A DNA stretch of 64,000 nucleotides from Poriferisodalis sp965204195 (GTDB lineage Bacteria; Actinomycetota; Acidimicrobiia; Acidimicrobiales; Poriferisodalaceae), in assembly GCF_965204195.1 (NCBI RefSeq), contig NZ_OZ241975.1, positions 744,001-808,000 of the forward strand. The letters run 5' to 3'. Both the position numbers and the translations under genes were made by a program. The notes beneath the pieces were generated by a model, which was not told the origin of the DNA, did not search any database, and saw only the letters and a list, made by a program, of their open reading frames with translations. Each line of letters opens with the position of its first letter. Positions within the stretch are counted from its first letter, which is position 1. Positions 17,432 through 25,950 of this stretch are shown here, one piece after another.

Positions 17432-19882
17432 ATGACCGCGCGCGGTCTTGACGGCATCCGTGTCGTCGAGCTGGGACAGATGGTGGCGGCTCCGTGGACG
17501 GCCAAGCTGCTCGCCGACCTTGGCGCCGACGTCATCAAGGTCGAGCCGCCGCAGGGCGACGCTGCGCGCCGTCGCGGGCCATTCGCTGCTGACCGTGAGC
17601 GTCCTGATTCCCAGATCGTCCCCGATGCCGGCTCTGGGCTGACGGGTGGACTGTTCGCTGCCATCAACACGAACAAGCGCGGCATCGTGGTGGACCTCGC
17701 CCGGCCAGACGGCCGCGCAACATTGCAACAGCTGCTCGCCGACGCAGACCTGTTCATCCACGATCTGGCGCCGGCAACAGCGGCTGCGCACGGCCTCACA
17801 GCAGAACCGCTGCGGGCGCAGCATCCGTCGCTGGTCACGATGTCGATCACGCCATTCGGGCAGACCGGTCCGTATGCGGACTGGCGAGCGACCGAGCTGC
17901 AGGTCGTTCACGGCGGCGGCTGGGGCTGGCTTACCCCCGGCTGCGTGGCCGATCCCGAGCTGCCCCCGCTGAAGCCCCACGGCCACCAAGCTGCCTTCCA
18001 GTCGGGCTTCGCGGCTGCATGCGCATCGCTCGCCGCCGTCGACCGTGCACAGCGCACCGGACGGGGCGAGCACATCGACTTCGCCCAGATGTCCTACGTG
18101 GTCGGGATGCTGGAAGCAGCGTTCATCAGCTGGTCGTACCGGGGCGAGAACCCCAGCCGCCTCGGTGCTCGCATTCTCAACCCGTGGGGGATCTTCCCGA
18201 CCAGCGACGGGCACATCTTCCTGGTGTGCGTCGAGGCCGATCAGTGGGAGCGGCTGAAGGACTTCATGGGCCGGCCGGAGTGGGCCGATATGGACATCTT
18301 CGACACGCTCGAGGGTCGCTTCGAGAACGAAGACCTGCTGCGCATGTGGCTCGGCGAGTGGATCGCTGCGCAGCCGGTGACGGAGCTGTTTCATCGGGGC
18401 CAGGCAGAGCGGCTGGCGTTTGCCCCGGTGAACACGGTGGCGCAGATGGCCGCCGACCCGCACCTGGCAGCCCGCGACTTCCTCGTCACCTACGAACAGC
18501 CGGGGCTGGGAGACATCACCGTGCCGGGCGCGCCGTCGCGGCTCACGAATTCGTGGTGGTCCATCCGCCGACCGGCACCGTCGCTGGGCGAGCACAGCGG
18601 CGCTTCATTTGCCGCGACCGACACAGCGACGGCATCACGGCCAGCACCGTCGCCTGCATCTTCGAACACACCGTCGAGCCGCCCGCTCGACGGCGTCACG
18701 GTGGCGGACTTCACCTGGGTCTGGGCGGGTCCCTACTGCACGCTGCACCTGGCGCACCTCGGCGCCACGGTGATCAAGGTGGAATCGTCGGCCCGGCCCG
18801 ATCTCGGCCGCCGTCTGCCGACGCAGTCGGGCCGTCACACGCCGACGCTCGACACCAACGGTTACTTCAACCAATACGGCCAAGGCAAGCAGAGCATCAC
18901 CATCGACCTGGGCATTCCCGAAGGGCGTGCACTGGCGAAGCGCTTGGCGCTGTCGTGCGACCTGGTGGTGTCCAACTACGCCACCGGCGTCATGGACGGA
19001 TGGGGTCTCGGCTACGAGGCCCTGGCCGCAGAGCGTCCCGACGTGATCGTGGGCGCCATCAGCGGCTACGGCCACCATGGGCCGTACCAGTCCTACATGG
19101 GCTACGGACCCACCACCGGGCCGCTGTCGGGCCTCGCATCGATGACCGGCTACCCCGGAGCAGACGCAGACGAGCTCGGTGTGTCGCTCGGCGACCCGGC
19201 GGCCGGGATTGCAACGGCGTACGCGCTGGTCGCCGCGCTCGTGGCGCGGCGACGCACCGGCGAGGGTCAGTTCATCGACACGTCGATGTGGGAGGCCACC
19301 ACGGCGTGCACCGTTGAGGGTTGGATGGAATGGGTGATGCGGGGCACGCAGCCGGATCCGATGGGCAACCTCGACCCCCTGTGGTCTCCGCACAACCTGT
19401 ATCGCTGTGCCGGCAACGATGACTGGATAGCCGTCTGCTGCGTCGACGAAGCCGAGTGGGCTGCGCTGGCGAGGATCACCGGCATCGATCCCGATGATGA
19501 GCGATTCGCCACAGCCGCCGACCGCAAGGCCAATGAGGCCGAGCTCGACAAGCTCATCGGCGCGTGGACCCGTGAGCGTGACCAGTGGGACATCACCGAG
19601 CTGCTGCAAGCTGCCGGCGTGCCCGCCTTCCCCTCGCTCAGCTCACGCTCACTCGAAGTCAACCCGCACCTCGCCGAGCGCGGGCTGATCGAGCGCCTGG
19701 ATCACCCGGTCGTGGGCCAGATGAGCCACGTCGGCATCCCGTGGCTCCTCTCCGACGGCACCAATGGCGTGCGCTCGCCGGCTCCCACGCTCGGCCAGCA
19801 CACGCACGAGGTGCTCACCGGCCTGCTCGGGCTCAACCCCGACGAGATCGCAGCGCTCGAAGCGGCCGACGCTCTCCGCTGA
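17432..19882 (+). CDS. Tandem CaiB/BaiF family III CoA-transferase
   Basis: An 816-aa protein carrying two family III CoA-transferase modules, each beginning with a typical phrase (LDGIRVVELGQMVAAPW near 6; LDGVTVADFTWVWAGP near 420) and a VIKVE strand. The catalytic aspartate position is kept in both: GRGEHIDFAQ in the first and GEGQFIDTSMW in the second. A single-module enzyme is about 400 aa, so this is a covalent pseudo-dimer. Known members move CoA between carboxylic acids such as formate/oxalate, carnitine or bile acids. Start ATG 17432. Its 3' end is almost contiguous with the convergent VOC gene. Confidence 0.85.
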   Translation: MTARGLDGIRVVELGQMVAAPWTAKLLADLGADVIKVEPPQGDAARRRGPFAADRERPDSQIVPDAGSGLTGGLFAAINTNKRGIVVDLARPDGRATLQQLLADADLFIHDLAPATAAAHGLTAEPLRAQHPSLVTMSITPFGQTGPYADWRATELQVVHGGGWGWLTPGCVADPELPPLKPHGHQAAFQSGFAAACASLAAVDRAQRTGRGEHIDFAQMSYVVGMLEAAFISWSYRGENPSRLGARILNPWGIFPTSDGHIFLVCVEADQWERLKDFMGRPEWADMDIFDTLEGRFENEDLLRMWLGEWIAAQPVTELFHRGQAERLAFAPVNTVAQMAADPHLAARDFLVTYEQPGLGDITVPGAPSRLTNSWWSIRRPAPSLGEHSGASFAATDTATASRPAPSPASSNTPSSRPLDGVTVADFTWVWAGPYCTLHLAHLGATVIKVESSARPDLGRRLPTQSGRHTPTLDTNGYFNQYGQGKQSITIDLGIPEGRALAKRLALSCDLVVSNYATGVMDGWGLGYEALAAERPDVIVGAISGYGHHGPYQSYMGYGPTTGPLSGLASMTGYPGADADELGVSLGDPAAGIATAYALVAALVARRRTGEGQFIDTSMWEATTACTVEGWMEWVMRGTQPDPMGNLDPLWSPHNLYRCAGNDDWIAVCCVDEAEWAALARITGIDPDDERFATAADRKANEAELDKLIGAWTRERDQWDITELLQAAGVPAFPSLSSRSLEVNPHLAERGLIERLDHPVVGQMSHVGIPWLLSDGTNGVRSPAPTLGQHTHEVLTGLLGLNPDEIAALEAADALR

Positions 19883-19885
19883 GCC

Positions 19886-20680
19886 CTACTCCGGCCAGTC
19901 GGTGAGGGTGACCACGTCGAAGGTTGCGCCGACAGGGTCGGCCACCGTGGCCATGCGGCCCGGGCCCCAGTCGAAGGGCGGCACGATCACGTCGCCGCCG
20001 TTGGCCGTCGCTGCAGCGCAGGCGGCGTCGACGTCGTTCACCCCGAAGCTCACCCGCCAGTGCGGCGGCACACCGGGCGGCGGTGCCACTGACGTGCTCG
20101 CCACCGGGTCCCCGTCGAGCGTGAACACTGTCGGCGAGTCGGGCACGCCTTCCATCGTTCCTGCTTCCCAGCCGAACAGCTCGCAGTAGAAGGCTTCGGC
20201 GGCCCCGTTGTCGTGCGTGGCGACCTCGGCCCAGGTGAACGCACCGGGGGCGTTCACGATCCCCGCGCCGATGGCCGTGATCGGCGCCCAGGTGCAGAAC
20301 ACGGCTCCTGTCGGGTCGGCAGCGATGACCATGCGGCCAGCGGCATCCGGACCCGGTTCGGGCACATCGATGGCGGGTCGCATGACCGCTCCGCCGCCCG
20401 CGGCGACTTGGCCGGCGAACTCGTCGGCATCGTCCACGGTGATGTAGACGTTCCAGCACGGCGGCACGCCTTCGCTGAGCATCTCGGGCGGCATGTCGAA
20501 TACTCCGGCGGCCGGGTGCCCGTCCACAACGGCCATGACGTAGTTGATCTCGCCGGTGGGGTCGCGCTCGTAGTCCCAGCCCATGACTGCTCGGTAGAAG
20601 TCGAGCGCACCCTCCACGTCGGTGGTCGCCAAGTCGACCCACGAGGGTGTCCCGGCCCGATGGCTCTCTCGCAATGGCAT
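19886..20680 (-). CDS. Two-domain VOC (glyoxalase-fold) protein
   Basis: A 264-aa protein with two vicinal-oxygen-chelate repeats, each with the pattern SWVDLATTDVEGALDFYRAVMGWD (first) and TWAEVATHDNGAAEAFYCELFGWE (second), closing with ADPTGAVF and ADPVGATF. This is the common actinobacterial arrangement of putative hydroxylases or 27-kDa-antigen-like proteins. Start ATG 20680 is preceded by GAGGAGAAACGGA; a longer frame to 20776 overlaps the next gene and is rejected. Metal ligands and substrate cannot be assigned with confidence. It lies 55 bases downstream of the esterase gene on the same strand. Confidence 0.85.
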   Translation of the reverse strand: MPLRESHRAGTPSWVDLATTDVEGALDFYRAVMGWDYERDPTGEINYVMAVVDGHPAAGVFDMPPEMLSEGVPPCWNVYITVDDADEFAGQVAAGGGAVMRPAIDVPEPGPDAAGRMVIAADPTGAVFCTWAPITAIGAGIVNAPGAFTWAEVATHDNGAAEAFYCELFGWEAGTMEGVPDSPTVFTLDGDPVASTSVAPPPGVPPHWRVSFGVNDVDAACAAATANGGDVIVPPFDWGPGRMATVADPVGATFDVVTLTDWPE

Positions 20681-20735
20681 GTCTTCCGTTTCTCCTCGCT
20701 GATCGCCCTGCGTGGGTTTCGTCCGTCGGTTTCCG

Positions 20736-21725
20736 TCAGTCGGCCTCGGGGGCTGCGAGGGCACGCCGCATCGCAATGGCGGTGAGTTCTTGAGCTTCGT
20801 GTGCTTGATCCAGGAAGCGGGTCATGCCGAAGAAGCCGTGGAACTGGCCCGGATACTCGATGAGCGTCGTGGGCACGCCTGCATCGGAGAGCTTCTGTGC
20901 GTACTCGACGCCCTCGTCGCGCAGCGGGTCGTGACCGGCCACGATGACGAAGGCGGGCGCGGCACCCGACGGATCGTCGACTGCGAGCGGGGCTGCATAG
21001 GGATTGGCCCGCTCCGATGGCGCGCAGTAGTGATCGTCGAACCAGGCCATCGTGTCGCGGGTCAGCAGGTAGCCCTCGGCGTTGGCGACCATCGAGTGGG
21101 TGTCGCGGTCGAAGTCAGTCACGGGGTAGATGAGCACCTGCAGGGCTGGCTGGCCGCAAGCGTCGCCATTCGCTGCGCTGTCGCGGCACATCAGTGCCAC
21201 GCCGGCGGCGAGATTGCCGCCGGCGCTGTCGCCGCCGATCGCCACACGAGCCGGATCGATGCCCAACGAGGGAGCATTGTCGATCACCCACTGCGTGGCG
21301 GCGCAGCAGTCGTCTGCCGGCGCTGGGAACGGATCCTCGGGTGCGAGCCGGTAATCCACCGACACCGTCACGACTCCGGCCAGCATCGTCAGCGCCCGGC
21401 ATGTGCGGTCGTGGGTCTCGATGCTGCCGACCACCCAGCCGCCGCCGTGGAAATACACGAGGCAGCCGAGTGTGCCGCTTGCGTCGGCCGTGGCTGCGCC
21501 GTCGCCTGGGCGGTAGATGCGCACGCCGATCTCGTTGCCGTCGGGGCCGGGAATCGTTCGGTCCTCGGTGGTGGCAACCTCAACGAACTCGCCGGAAGGC
21601 GGCATCTCCTCGAAGCCCGCCCGGGCACGTTCATAACCGACATCCTCGAATGACGGTCGGCCCAGAGCGTTCAGCTGGTCGATGACTTGGGATGCTTCTG
21701 CTTCAAGTGTCACGGCGCGCAGCAT
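20736..21725 (-). CDS. Alpha/beta hydrolase, hormone-sensitive-lipase (fold-3) family
   Basis: A 329-aa esterase-like protein. The HSL-family oxyanion motif is FHGGGWVVGS, the nucleophile elbow is GGDSAGGN, the acid lies in AGHDPLRDEG and the histidine in PGQFHGFFG. All four are intact, so it should be an active carboxylesterase for short acyl esters. No signal peptide. ATG start at 21725; the divergent amidohydrolase begins 128 bases away, so promoters for both must lie in 21726-21853. Confidence 0.9.
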   Translation of the reverse strand: MLRAVTLEAEASQVIDQLNALGRPSFEDVGYERARAGFEEMPPSGEFVEVATTEDRTIPGPDGNEIGVRIYRPGDGAATADASGTLGCLVYFHGGGWVVGSIETHDRTCRALTMLAGVVTVSVDYRLAPEDPFPAPADDCCAATQWVIDNAPSLGIDPARVAIGGDSAGGNLAAGVALMCRDSAANGDACGQPALQVLIYPVTDFDRDTHSMVANAEGYLLTRDTMAWFDDHYCAPSERANPYAAPLAVDDPSGAAPAFVIVAGHDPLRDEGVEYAQKLSDAGVPTTLIEYPGQFHGFFGMTRFLDQAHEAQELTAIAMRRALAAPEAD

Positions 21726-21853
21726 ATGAGGCGGGGTGGGAGCCTCGCGGGGCCGTTGGGAGCCGAGCGTCCGCCGGTGCCCGACCTCCCGCTGCCGTAC
21801 GCTGATGCGGGCACGGTGGCGTGCGGAAGCGGCGGCAATGACGGGGGCACGAC

Positions 21854-23572
21854 ATGGGTGATCTGCTGATCTCAGGCGGGAGTTTGATCGACGGCACGGG
21901 CGCTGAGCCGCGCCGGGCCGATGTGCTCATCTCCGACGGCGTGATTGCTGAGATCGGCGAGTCGCCCGGCGATCTCGCGGGCTGCCGGGTCGACCGCACC
22001 ATCGACGCCGAGGGCCATGCGGTCACGCCCGGGTTCATCGACGTGCACACCCATATGGACGCACAGATCGCCTGGGACCCGATGGGCGAGAGCTCGTGCT
22101 TCCACGGTGTGACCACCGCCGTGATGGGCAACTGCGGCTTCACGCTGGCCCCTGCCCGACCCGACGCCCGCCACCTGGTGGTGCGCAATCTCGAGCGGGC
22201 CGAGGACATCTCCGCCGAAGCGATGGCTGCAGGCATCGACTGGACGTGGGAGACGTTCCCCGAATACCTCGACTTCGTGGATGCAACTCCCAAGGGCATC
22301 AACTACGCCGGCTACCTCGGGCACTCGGCGCTGCGCACGTGGGCTATGGGCGAAGCTGCGTTCGACCGCGGCGCCAACGACGACGAGCTCGCGCTGATGC
22401 TGCAGCAGCTGCGCGACTCGCTGCGTGCCGGCGCCATCGGCTTCACCACTTCCATCTCGTACAACCATGAGACCGCCGATGACCGCCCGGTGGCCTCGCG
22501 CCTGGCGGAATGGTCGGAGATCGATGCGTTGGTCAGCGAGATGGGCGTCATGGGCGCTGGCATCTTCGAGCTGGCCAATCACGGCGATCTGCGCTCACGC
22601 GACACCGAACGGAACGACGCCTATGTCGCCAAGATCGTCGAGCTGGGCGCCCGTACCCGGGTGCCGATCACCTACGGCATGCTCGCCCCCTCCAGCGAGG
22701 ACCACCACTGGAAGCCGGTGATCAAGCTGCTCGACGGCATCAATGCCGCCGGCGGCACTTCGTGGGGGCAGGCGCATTCCCGCTGCCTGGGCACGCTGCT
22801 GTCGTTCAAGACCTCATTGCCGTTCGATGCTCTGCCGCTGTGGCGCGAGGTGCGCGCCGACTCTCGTGGCGAGCAGTGGTCGGCGCTCCGAGACCCCGAG
22901 ATCCGGGCTCGGCTGGTGGACGAGGCTGAGAATGGCGACTACGGCAGGGCCCTCGGGCCCGAAGCCCGCAAGCCGATCTGGTCGCACATCTACCCGTTGA
23001 CGCAGCCGCTGCCGCCGTTCCGCACGATGGACGTGATCGCTGCCGAGCGTGGTACGACGCCGATGGAAGCGTTCGTCGATCTTGCGCTCGACAGCGATTT
23101 GGAGATGTTCTTCGTCCAGGCCCTCGCCAATCAGGACCAGGATCTGGTGCTGCACTTGTTGAAGCACCCCCGGGCGATCCCGACGTTTTCCGACAGCGGT
23201 GCGCATGTCACACAGATCATGGACTCGTCGCTGCAGACGCACCTGCTGGGCCACTGGGTACGCGATCGTCAGGAGTTCACGCTGGAAGACGCCGTGCACC
23301 GCATCACGCAGCTGCCCGCGACGGCATGGGGTTTCGACGATCGTGGCGTGCTCGAAGTGGGCAAGGCGGCTGACCTGAACGTGTTCGATCCCGACACGGT
23401 GTCACCAGACATGCCTGTGCTGGTGCACGACCTGCCGGCGGGTGCTCCGCGCCTGCGCCAAACGGCCACGGGCTTCGCGGCCACCATTGTGAATGGCGAA
23501 GTCATCACCGAGCACGGCAAGGTGACCGGTGCCGTGCCGGGTCAGCTCCTGCGAGGTCCGCTGGCCCGCTGA
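21854..23572 (+). CDS. D-aminoacylase-like amidohydrolase (N-acyl-D-amino-acid deacylase family)
   Basis: A 572-aa metal-dependent amidohydrolase. Metal ligands H65 and H67 are in FIDVHTHMD, and the cysteine C94 in MGNCGFT marks the D-aminoacylase branch. SDSGAHVTQ near the C-terminus carries the conserved aspartate, and GKAADLNVFD is the usual closing strand of the composite domain. The family removes acyl groups from N-acyl-D-amino acids or related imides. ATG start at 21854 after a GGGGGCACGAC spacer. Cytoplasmic, probably monocistronic: the genes on both sides run on the opposite strand. Confidence 0.85.
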   Translation: MGDLLISGGSLIDGTGAEPRRADVLISDGVIAEIGESPGDLAGCRVDRTIDAEGHAVTPGFIDVHTHMDAQIAWDPMGESSCFHGVTTAVMGNCGFTLAPARPDARHLVVRNLERAEDISAEAMAAGIDWTWETFPEYLDFVDATPKGINYAGYLGHSALRTWAMGEAAFDRGANDDELALMLQQLRDSLRAGAIGFTTSISYNHETADDRPVASRLAEWSEIDALVSEMGVMGAGIFELANHGDLRSRDTERNDAYVAKIVELGARTRVPITYGMLAPSSEDHHWKPVIKLLDGINAAGGTSWGQAHSRCLGTLLSFKTSLPFDALPLWREVRADSRGEQWSALRDPEIRARLVDEAENGDYGRALGPEARKPIWSHIYPLTQPLPPFRTMDVIAAERGTTPMEAFVDLALDSDLEMFFVQALANQDQDLVLHLLKHPRAIPTFSDSGAHVTQIMDSSLQTHLLGHWVRDRQEFTLEDAVHRITQLPATAWGFDDRGVLEVGKAADLNVFDPDTVSPDMPVLVHDLPAGAPRLRQTATGFAATIVNGEVITEHGKVTGAVPGQLLRGPLAR

Positions 23573-23575
23573 GCA

Positions 23576-23607
23576 GCCCTGCTGGGCGTTCTCGCCGATT
23601 GGGCGAG
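23576..23607. terminator. Two adjacent hairpins between convergent genes
   Basis: GCCC/GGGC (23576-23587) and CTCGCC/GGCGAG (23591-23607, five-base loop) fall in the 52-base gap between two convergent stop codons. They could serve as a compact bidirectional terminator. No T tract is present. Confidence 0.4.
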
Positions 23608-23624
23608 CTGGCGACTGGACTTGC

Positions 23625-24770
23625 CTAGGACTCGGCTGCGTTCAGGTTCTCGCGTTTCTCGGTGACGCCCGGGTTCGGGCGGTTGCCGACGTATGCGCTG
23701 CCGTAGTTGGGCTCGCTGGACCAGTCGACGCTGTCCAGCGCTGTCTCAAGCCCGCGACGGGCGTCATTCCATGCCGCTACCAGCCGGTCTTCAGCGTCGT
23801 AGTCGAAGGGGTCGCCCAGCCGCTGTTCGAGCGCTCCGCCGCGTTCGAGTGGGTTCTCAGCCAGCCATCGGGCGGCGGCCCGCCACGCATCGACGGGCGC
23901 CAGCACGTCTCGGTAGCCGAGATCCCGCACGGTCGGACCGATGTCGAGCACCCGGTGCATGGTGGACCAGCTGCCCACCAGCGGCCGTGCCGGCGCTGCC
24001 AGCTCGTAGGGGAGCGACACCAGCTCCCAGCTATGGCCAAGCTCGTCCGCGATGACCTCGGCGATCTGGGCGATCGACAGTGCAGCCGAATCGGCCACGT
24101 TGTAGATGCCGCCGAGCGCGGCGGCAGGCGCATCGCACGCCAGCAGCGTGGCGTGAGCTGCGTTGCCGATCCATCCCTGGCTCTTCAGCGTCAGGCCGCC
24201 GTCGGCCACCACGAGGTGAGTCCGCCGGTCGAGCGCCCTGCGCACCAGCGGCCACTCACGCGGCAACGGCTGGCGTGGCCCGTAGAGCTGCGGGTAGCGC
24301 AGGTGGATCGCGCTGGGGTGGTGCTCGAAGACGGCCTCCTCAGTAACCCGGATCATCCGCAGCTTGCGGAACTCTTCGCCGTCGCCGACCAGCGGCGCGC
24401 TGTACGGCAGTGGCACCGGCATGCCGAGCGGGAACAGGTCGTCGGGGCTGCCGAAGCCCCGGTACACGCCGACACCGCCGATCGACACGAAATGGCCGCA
24501 GCGTCCCGCCAGCAGCGGCGCCAGCATCCGCAGTCGCCCGTACATGGCCACGACCAGATCGAACGACTCACCGCCGAGCGCTGCGGTGGTGGCCTCGCCG
24601 TCGAAGGGGTCGGTGTAGATGCGGCGGACCTCAGGGCCGATCAGGTCGCTCTGGTGCCGTCCGGTGTGCAGGATGGTCACGTCGTAGCCGCGCTCGATCA
24701 GCCCGTTGACGACCAGCGGCCCTGTCGGGCCGGTGCCCCCGATGACGAGTGCTGTGTGGCGCGACGTCAC
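23625..24770 (-). CDS. NAD-dependent epimerase/dehydratase family protein
   Basis: A 381-aa extended-SDR-like protein. The cofactor motif is ALVIGGTGPTGPLVVNGL near the N-terminus; SIGGVGVYRG and LRYPQLYGPRQPLP match the serine region and the conserved strand that follows the catalytic tyrosine in nucleotide-sugar epimerases. The canonical YxxxK is not clear (PYSAPLVGDGEEFRKLR), so it may be a non-catalytic or atypical member. Start GTG 24770 (VTSRHTALVIGG) is chosen; GTG 24797 would add nine residues. It is divergent from a small 80-aa gene. Confidence 0.75.
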   Translation of the reverse strand: MTSRHTALVIGGTGPTGPLVVNGLIERGYDVTILHTGRHQSDLIGPEVRRIYTDPFDGEATTAALGGESFDLVVAMYGRLRMLAPLLAGRCGHFVSIGGVGVYRGFGSPDDLFPLGMPVPLPYSAPLVGDGEEFRKLRMIRVTEEAVFEHHPSAIHLRYPQLYGPRQPLPREWPLVRRALDRRTHLVVADGGLTLKSQGWIGNAAHATLLACDAPAAALGGIYNVADSAALSIAQIAEVIADELGHSWELVSLPYELAAPARPLVGSWSTMHRVLDIGPTVRDLGYRDVLAPVDAWRAAARWLAENPLERGGALEQRLGDPFDYDAEDRLVAAWNDARRGLETALDSVDWSSEPNYGSAYVGNRPNPGVTEKRENLNAAES

Positions 24771-24896
24771 CGGTTCATTGTGCCGCCTTGATGCCACCAG
24801 AGCTGAGTGCGCTCACGGTGAGGTAATGCCGCGGCGCGGCGTGTAGCTTCATACGGACCACATTTCGCATTGACATGATGAGACCAGGGGGATGCT

Positions 24897-25139
24897 GTGG
24901 CGACCAAGGCTGGAGAGCGTCTGGATTTCGACGGCGGCGTACAGGTCATCGTCACCAAGGGCGGTGAGGCGGACATCTCCGCGTCGTCCGGCGGCGAGGG
25001 ACTGAAGGTCGGCAAGCGCTACCAGGACGAGGATTCCGGTATCGAGGTGCTCGTCACCAAGCCGGGCGCGGTGACCTTGCAGTGCAACGGCAAGGACATG
25101 GCGCTGCAGGAGCCCAAGAAAACCAAGTCGGCCGATTAG
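24897..25139 (+). CDS. Small hypothetical protein with an internal repeat (80 aa)
   Basis: No family recognised. GTG start at 24897, preceded by GGGGGATGCT. The protein contains two copies of one unit: VQVIVTKGGEADI (about 16-28) and IEVLVTKPGAVTL (about 49-61), separated by a glycine-rich and acidic linker. The C-terminus is lysine-rich (EPKKTKSAD). One cysteine only. The repeat suggests a small two-lobed beta protein. It lies 39 bases before the atypically started crotonase. Confidence 0.65.
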   Translation: MATKAGERLDFDGGVQVIVTKGGEADISASSGGEGLKVGKRYQDEDSGIEVLVTKPGAVTLQCNGKDMALQEPKKTKSAD

Positions 25140-25178
25140 GGGAAACCTGCGCCGGCCACCCGAGGGGGTGGTGGCACC

Positions 25179-25874
25179 CTGAAACGCATCGAGCACACAC
25201 TGCGAGGCGGCGCGCTGGATCGCGCCGCAGCGCGTGTACTGACTGATCTGTGCACGTCGGTGCGCGAGGCGCGCGAGCCGGTGGTACTTGTGCTGCGCAA
25301 CGAGCCCGGCAGCGACTTCTGCTCGGGCATCGGCTTCGACCCACTGGCGCTGCAGCCTGACCCGGCGTCGGCATTGGCCGCCGTTCGGAGCCCAGTGGTC
25401 TGCGCGATTTCGGGCGAATGCGCTGGTGCGGGACTCGAGATCGCGCTGGCCTGCGATGTGCGCCTGTGCGATGGGAGCGCCCGGTTCGCGATGCGCGAAG
25501 CGCTGGAAGGTCGGCTCCCCGCGTGGGGCGGCACCCAGCGCCTGCCTCGTGCGATCGGTGCGTCGCGGGCGAGTTCGATGCTGCTGCTGGGAACCGAAGT
25601 CGACGCAGCGACCGCGCTGGAGTGGGGGCTGGCCCACGCCGTCGAGGCCGACCTGGACGAGGCAGTGGATCGCTGGCTGGACGAGCTGGCCGGTGCAGGT
25701 CCGTTGGCGCTGGAGTTCGCCAAGGAAGCAGTCCACCGGGGCTCTGAGCTGCCGCTTGCCGACGGCCTGCGCCTCGAAGGCGACCTCAACCACCAGCTCG
25801 CAGCAACCGAAGACCGCGCCGAGGGCCTCGCCGCCTTCTTCGACAAGCGCCCGCCTGACTTCTCAGGGCGTTAG
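25179..25874 (+). CDS. Enoyl-CoA hydratase-like protein, probable CTG start
   Basis: A crotonase-fold protein: SDFCSGIGFDPLA and SGECAGAGLEIALACDV are the two oxyanion-hole motifs, and LPAWGGTQRLPRAIG matches the following helix. The only ATG/GTG/TTG in frame after the previous stop is GTG 25260, which would give 204 aa and cut off a helix. The frame upstream reads well (KRIEHTLRGGALDRAAARVL) from CTG 25179, with GAGGGGG about ten bases before it, giving 231 aa. Even then the first beta strand and its LNRP motif are missing. The stop lies inside a tandem repeat shared with the next gene's start. Confidence 0.7.
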   Translation: MKRIEHTLRGGALDRAAARVLTDLCTSVREAREPVVLVLRNEPGSDFCSGIGFDPLALQPDPASALAAVRSPVVCAISGECAGAGLEIALACDVRLCDGSARFAMREALEGRLPAWGGTQRLPRAIGASRASSMLLLGTEVDAATALEWGLAHAVEADLDEAVDRWLDELAGAGPLALEFAKEAVHRGSELPLADGLRLEGDLNHQLAATEDRAEGLAAFFDKRPPDFSGR

Positions 25875-25950
25875 CCATGAGAAGCATCAGACACAGCTCA
25901 GGGCGTTAGCCATGAGGAGCATCAGACACAGCGCAGGGCGTGAGCCATGA
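25864..25950 (+). repeat. 35-bp tandem repeat at a gene junction, encoding two coupled mini-ORFs
   Basis: Two full 35-bp copies (25864-25898 and 25899-25933, three differences) and a partial third run from the crotonase stop codon into the start of the next gene. Each copy holds CAGGGCGTTAGCCATGAG, that is, a stop followed by an ATG. ATGs fall at 25877, 25912 and 25947, exactly 35 apart. The first opens a 10-codon frame (MRSIRHSSGR), the second a 12-codon frame (MRSIRHSAGREP) whose TGA overlaps the ATG of the CoA-transferase-like gene. The first ends with the same SGR-stop as the crotonase, showing that the junction itself was duplicated. Confidence 0.85.
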
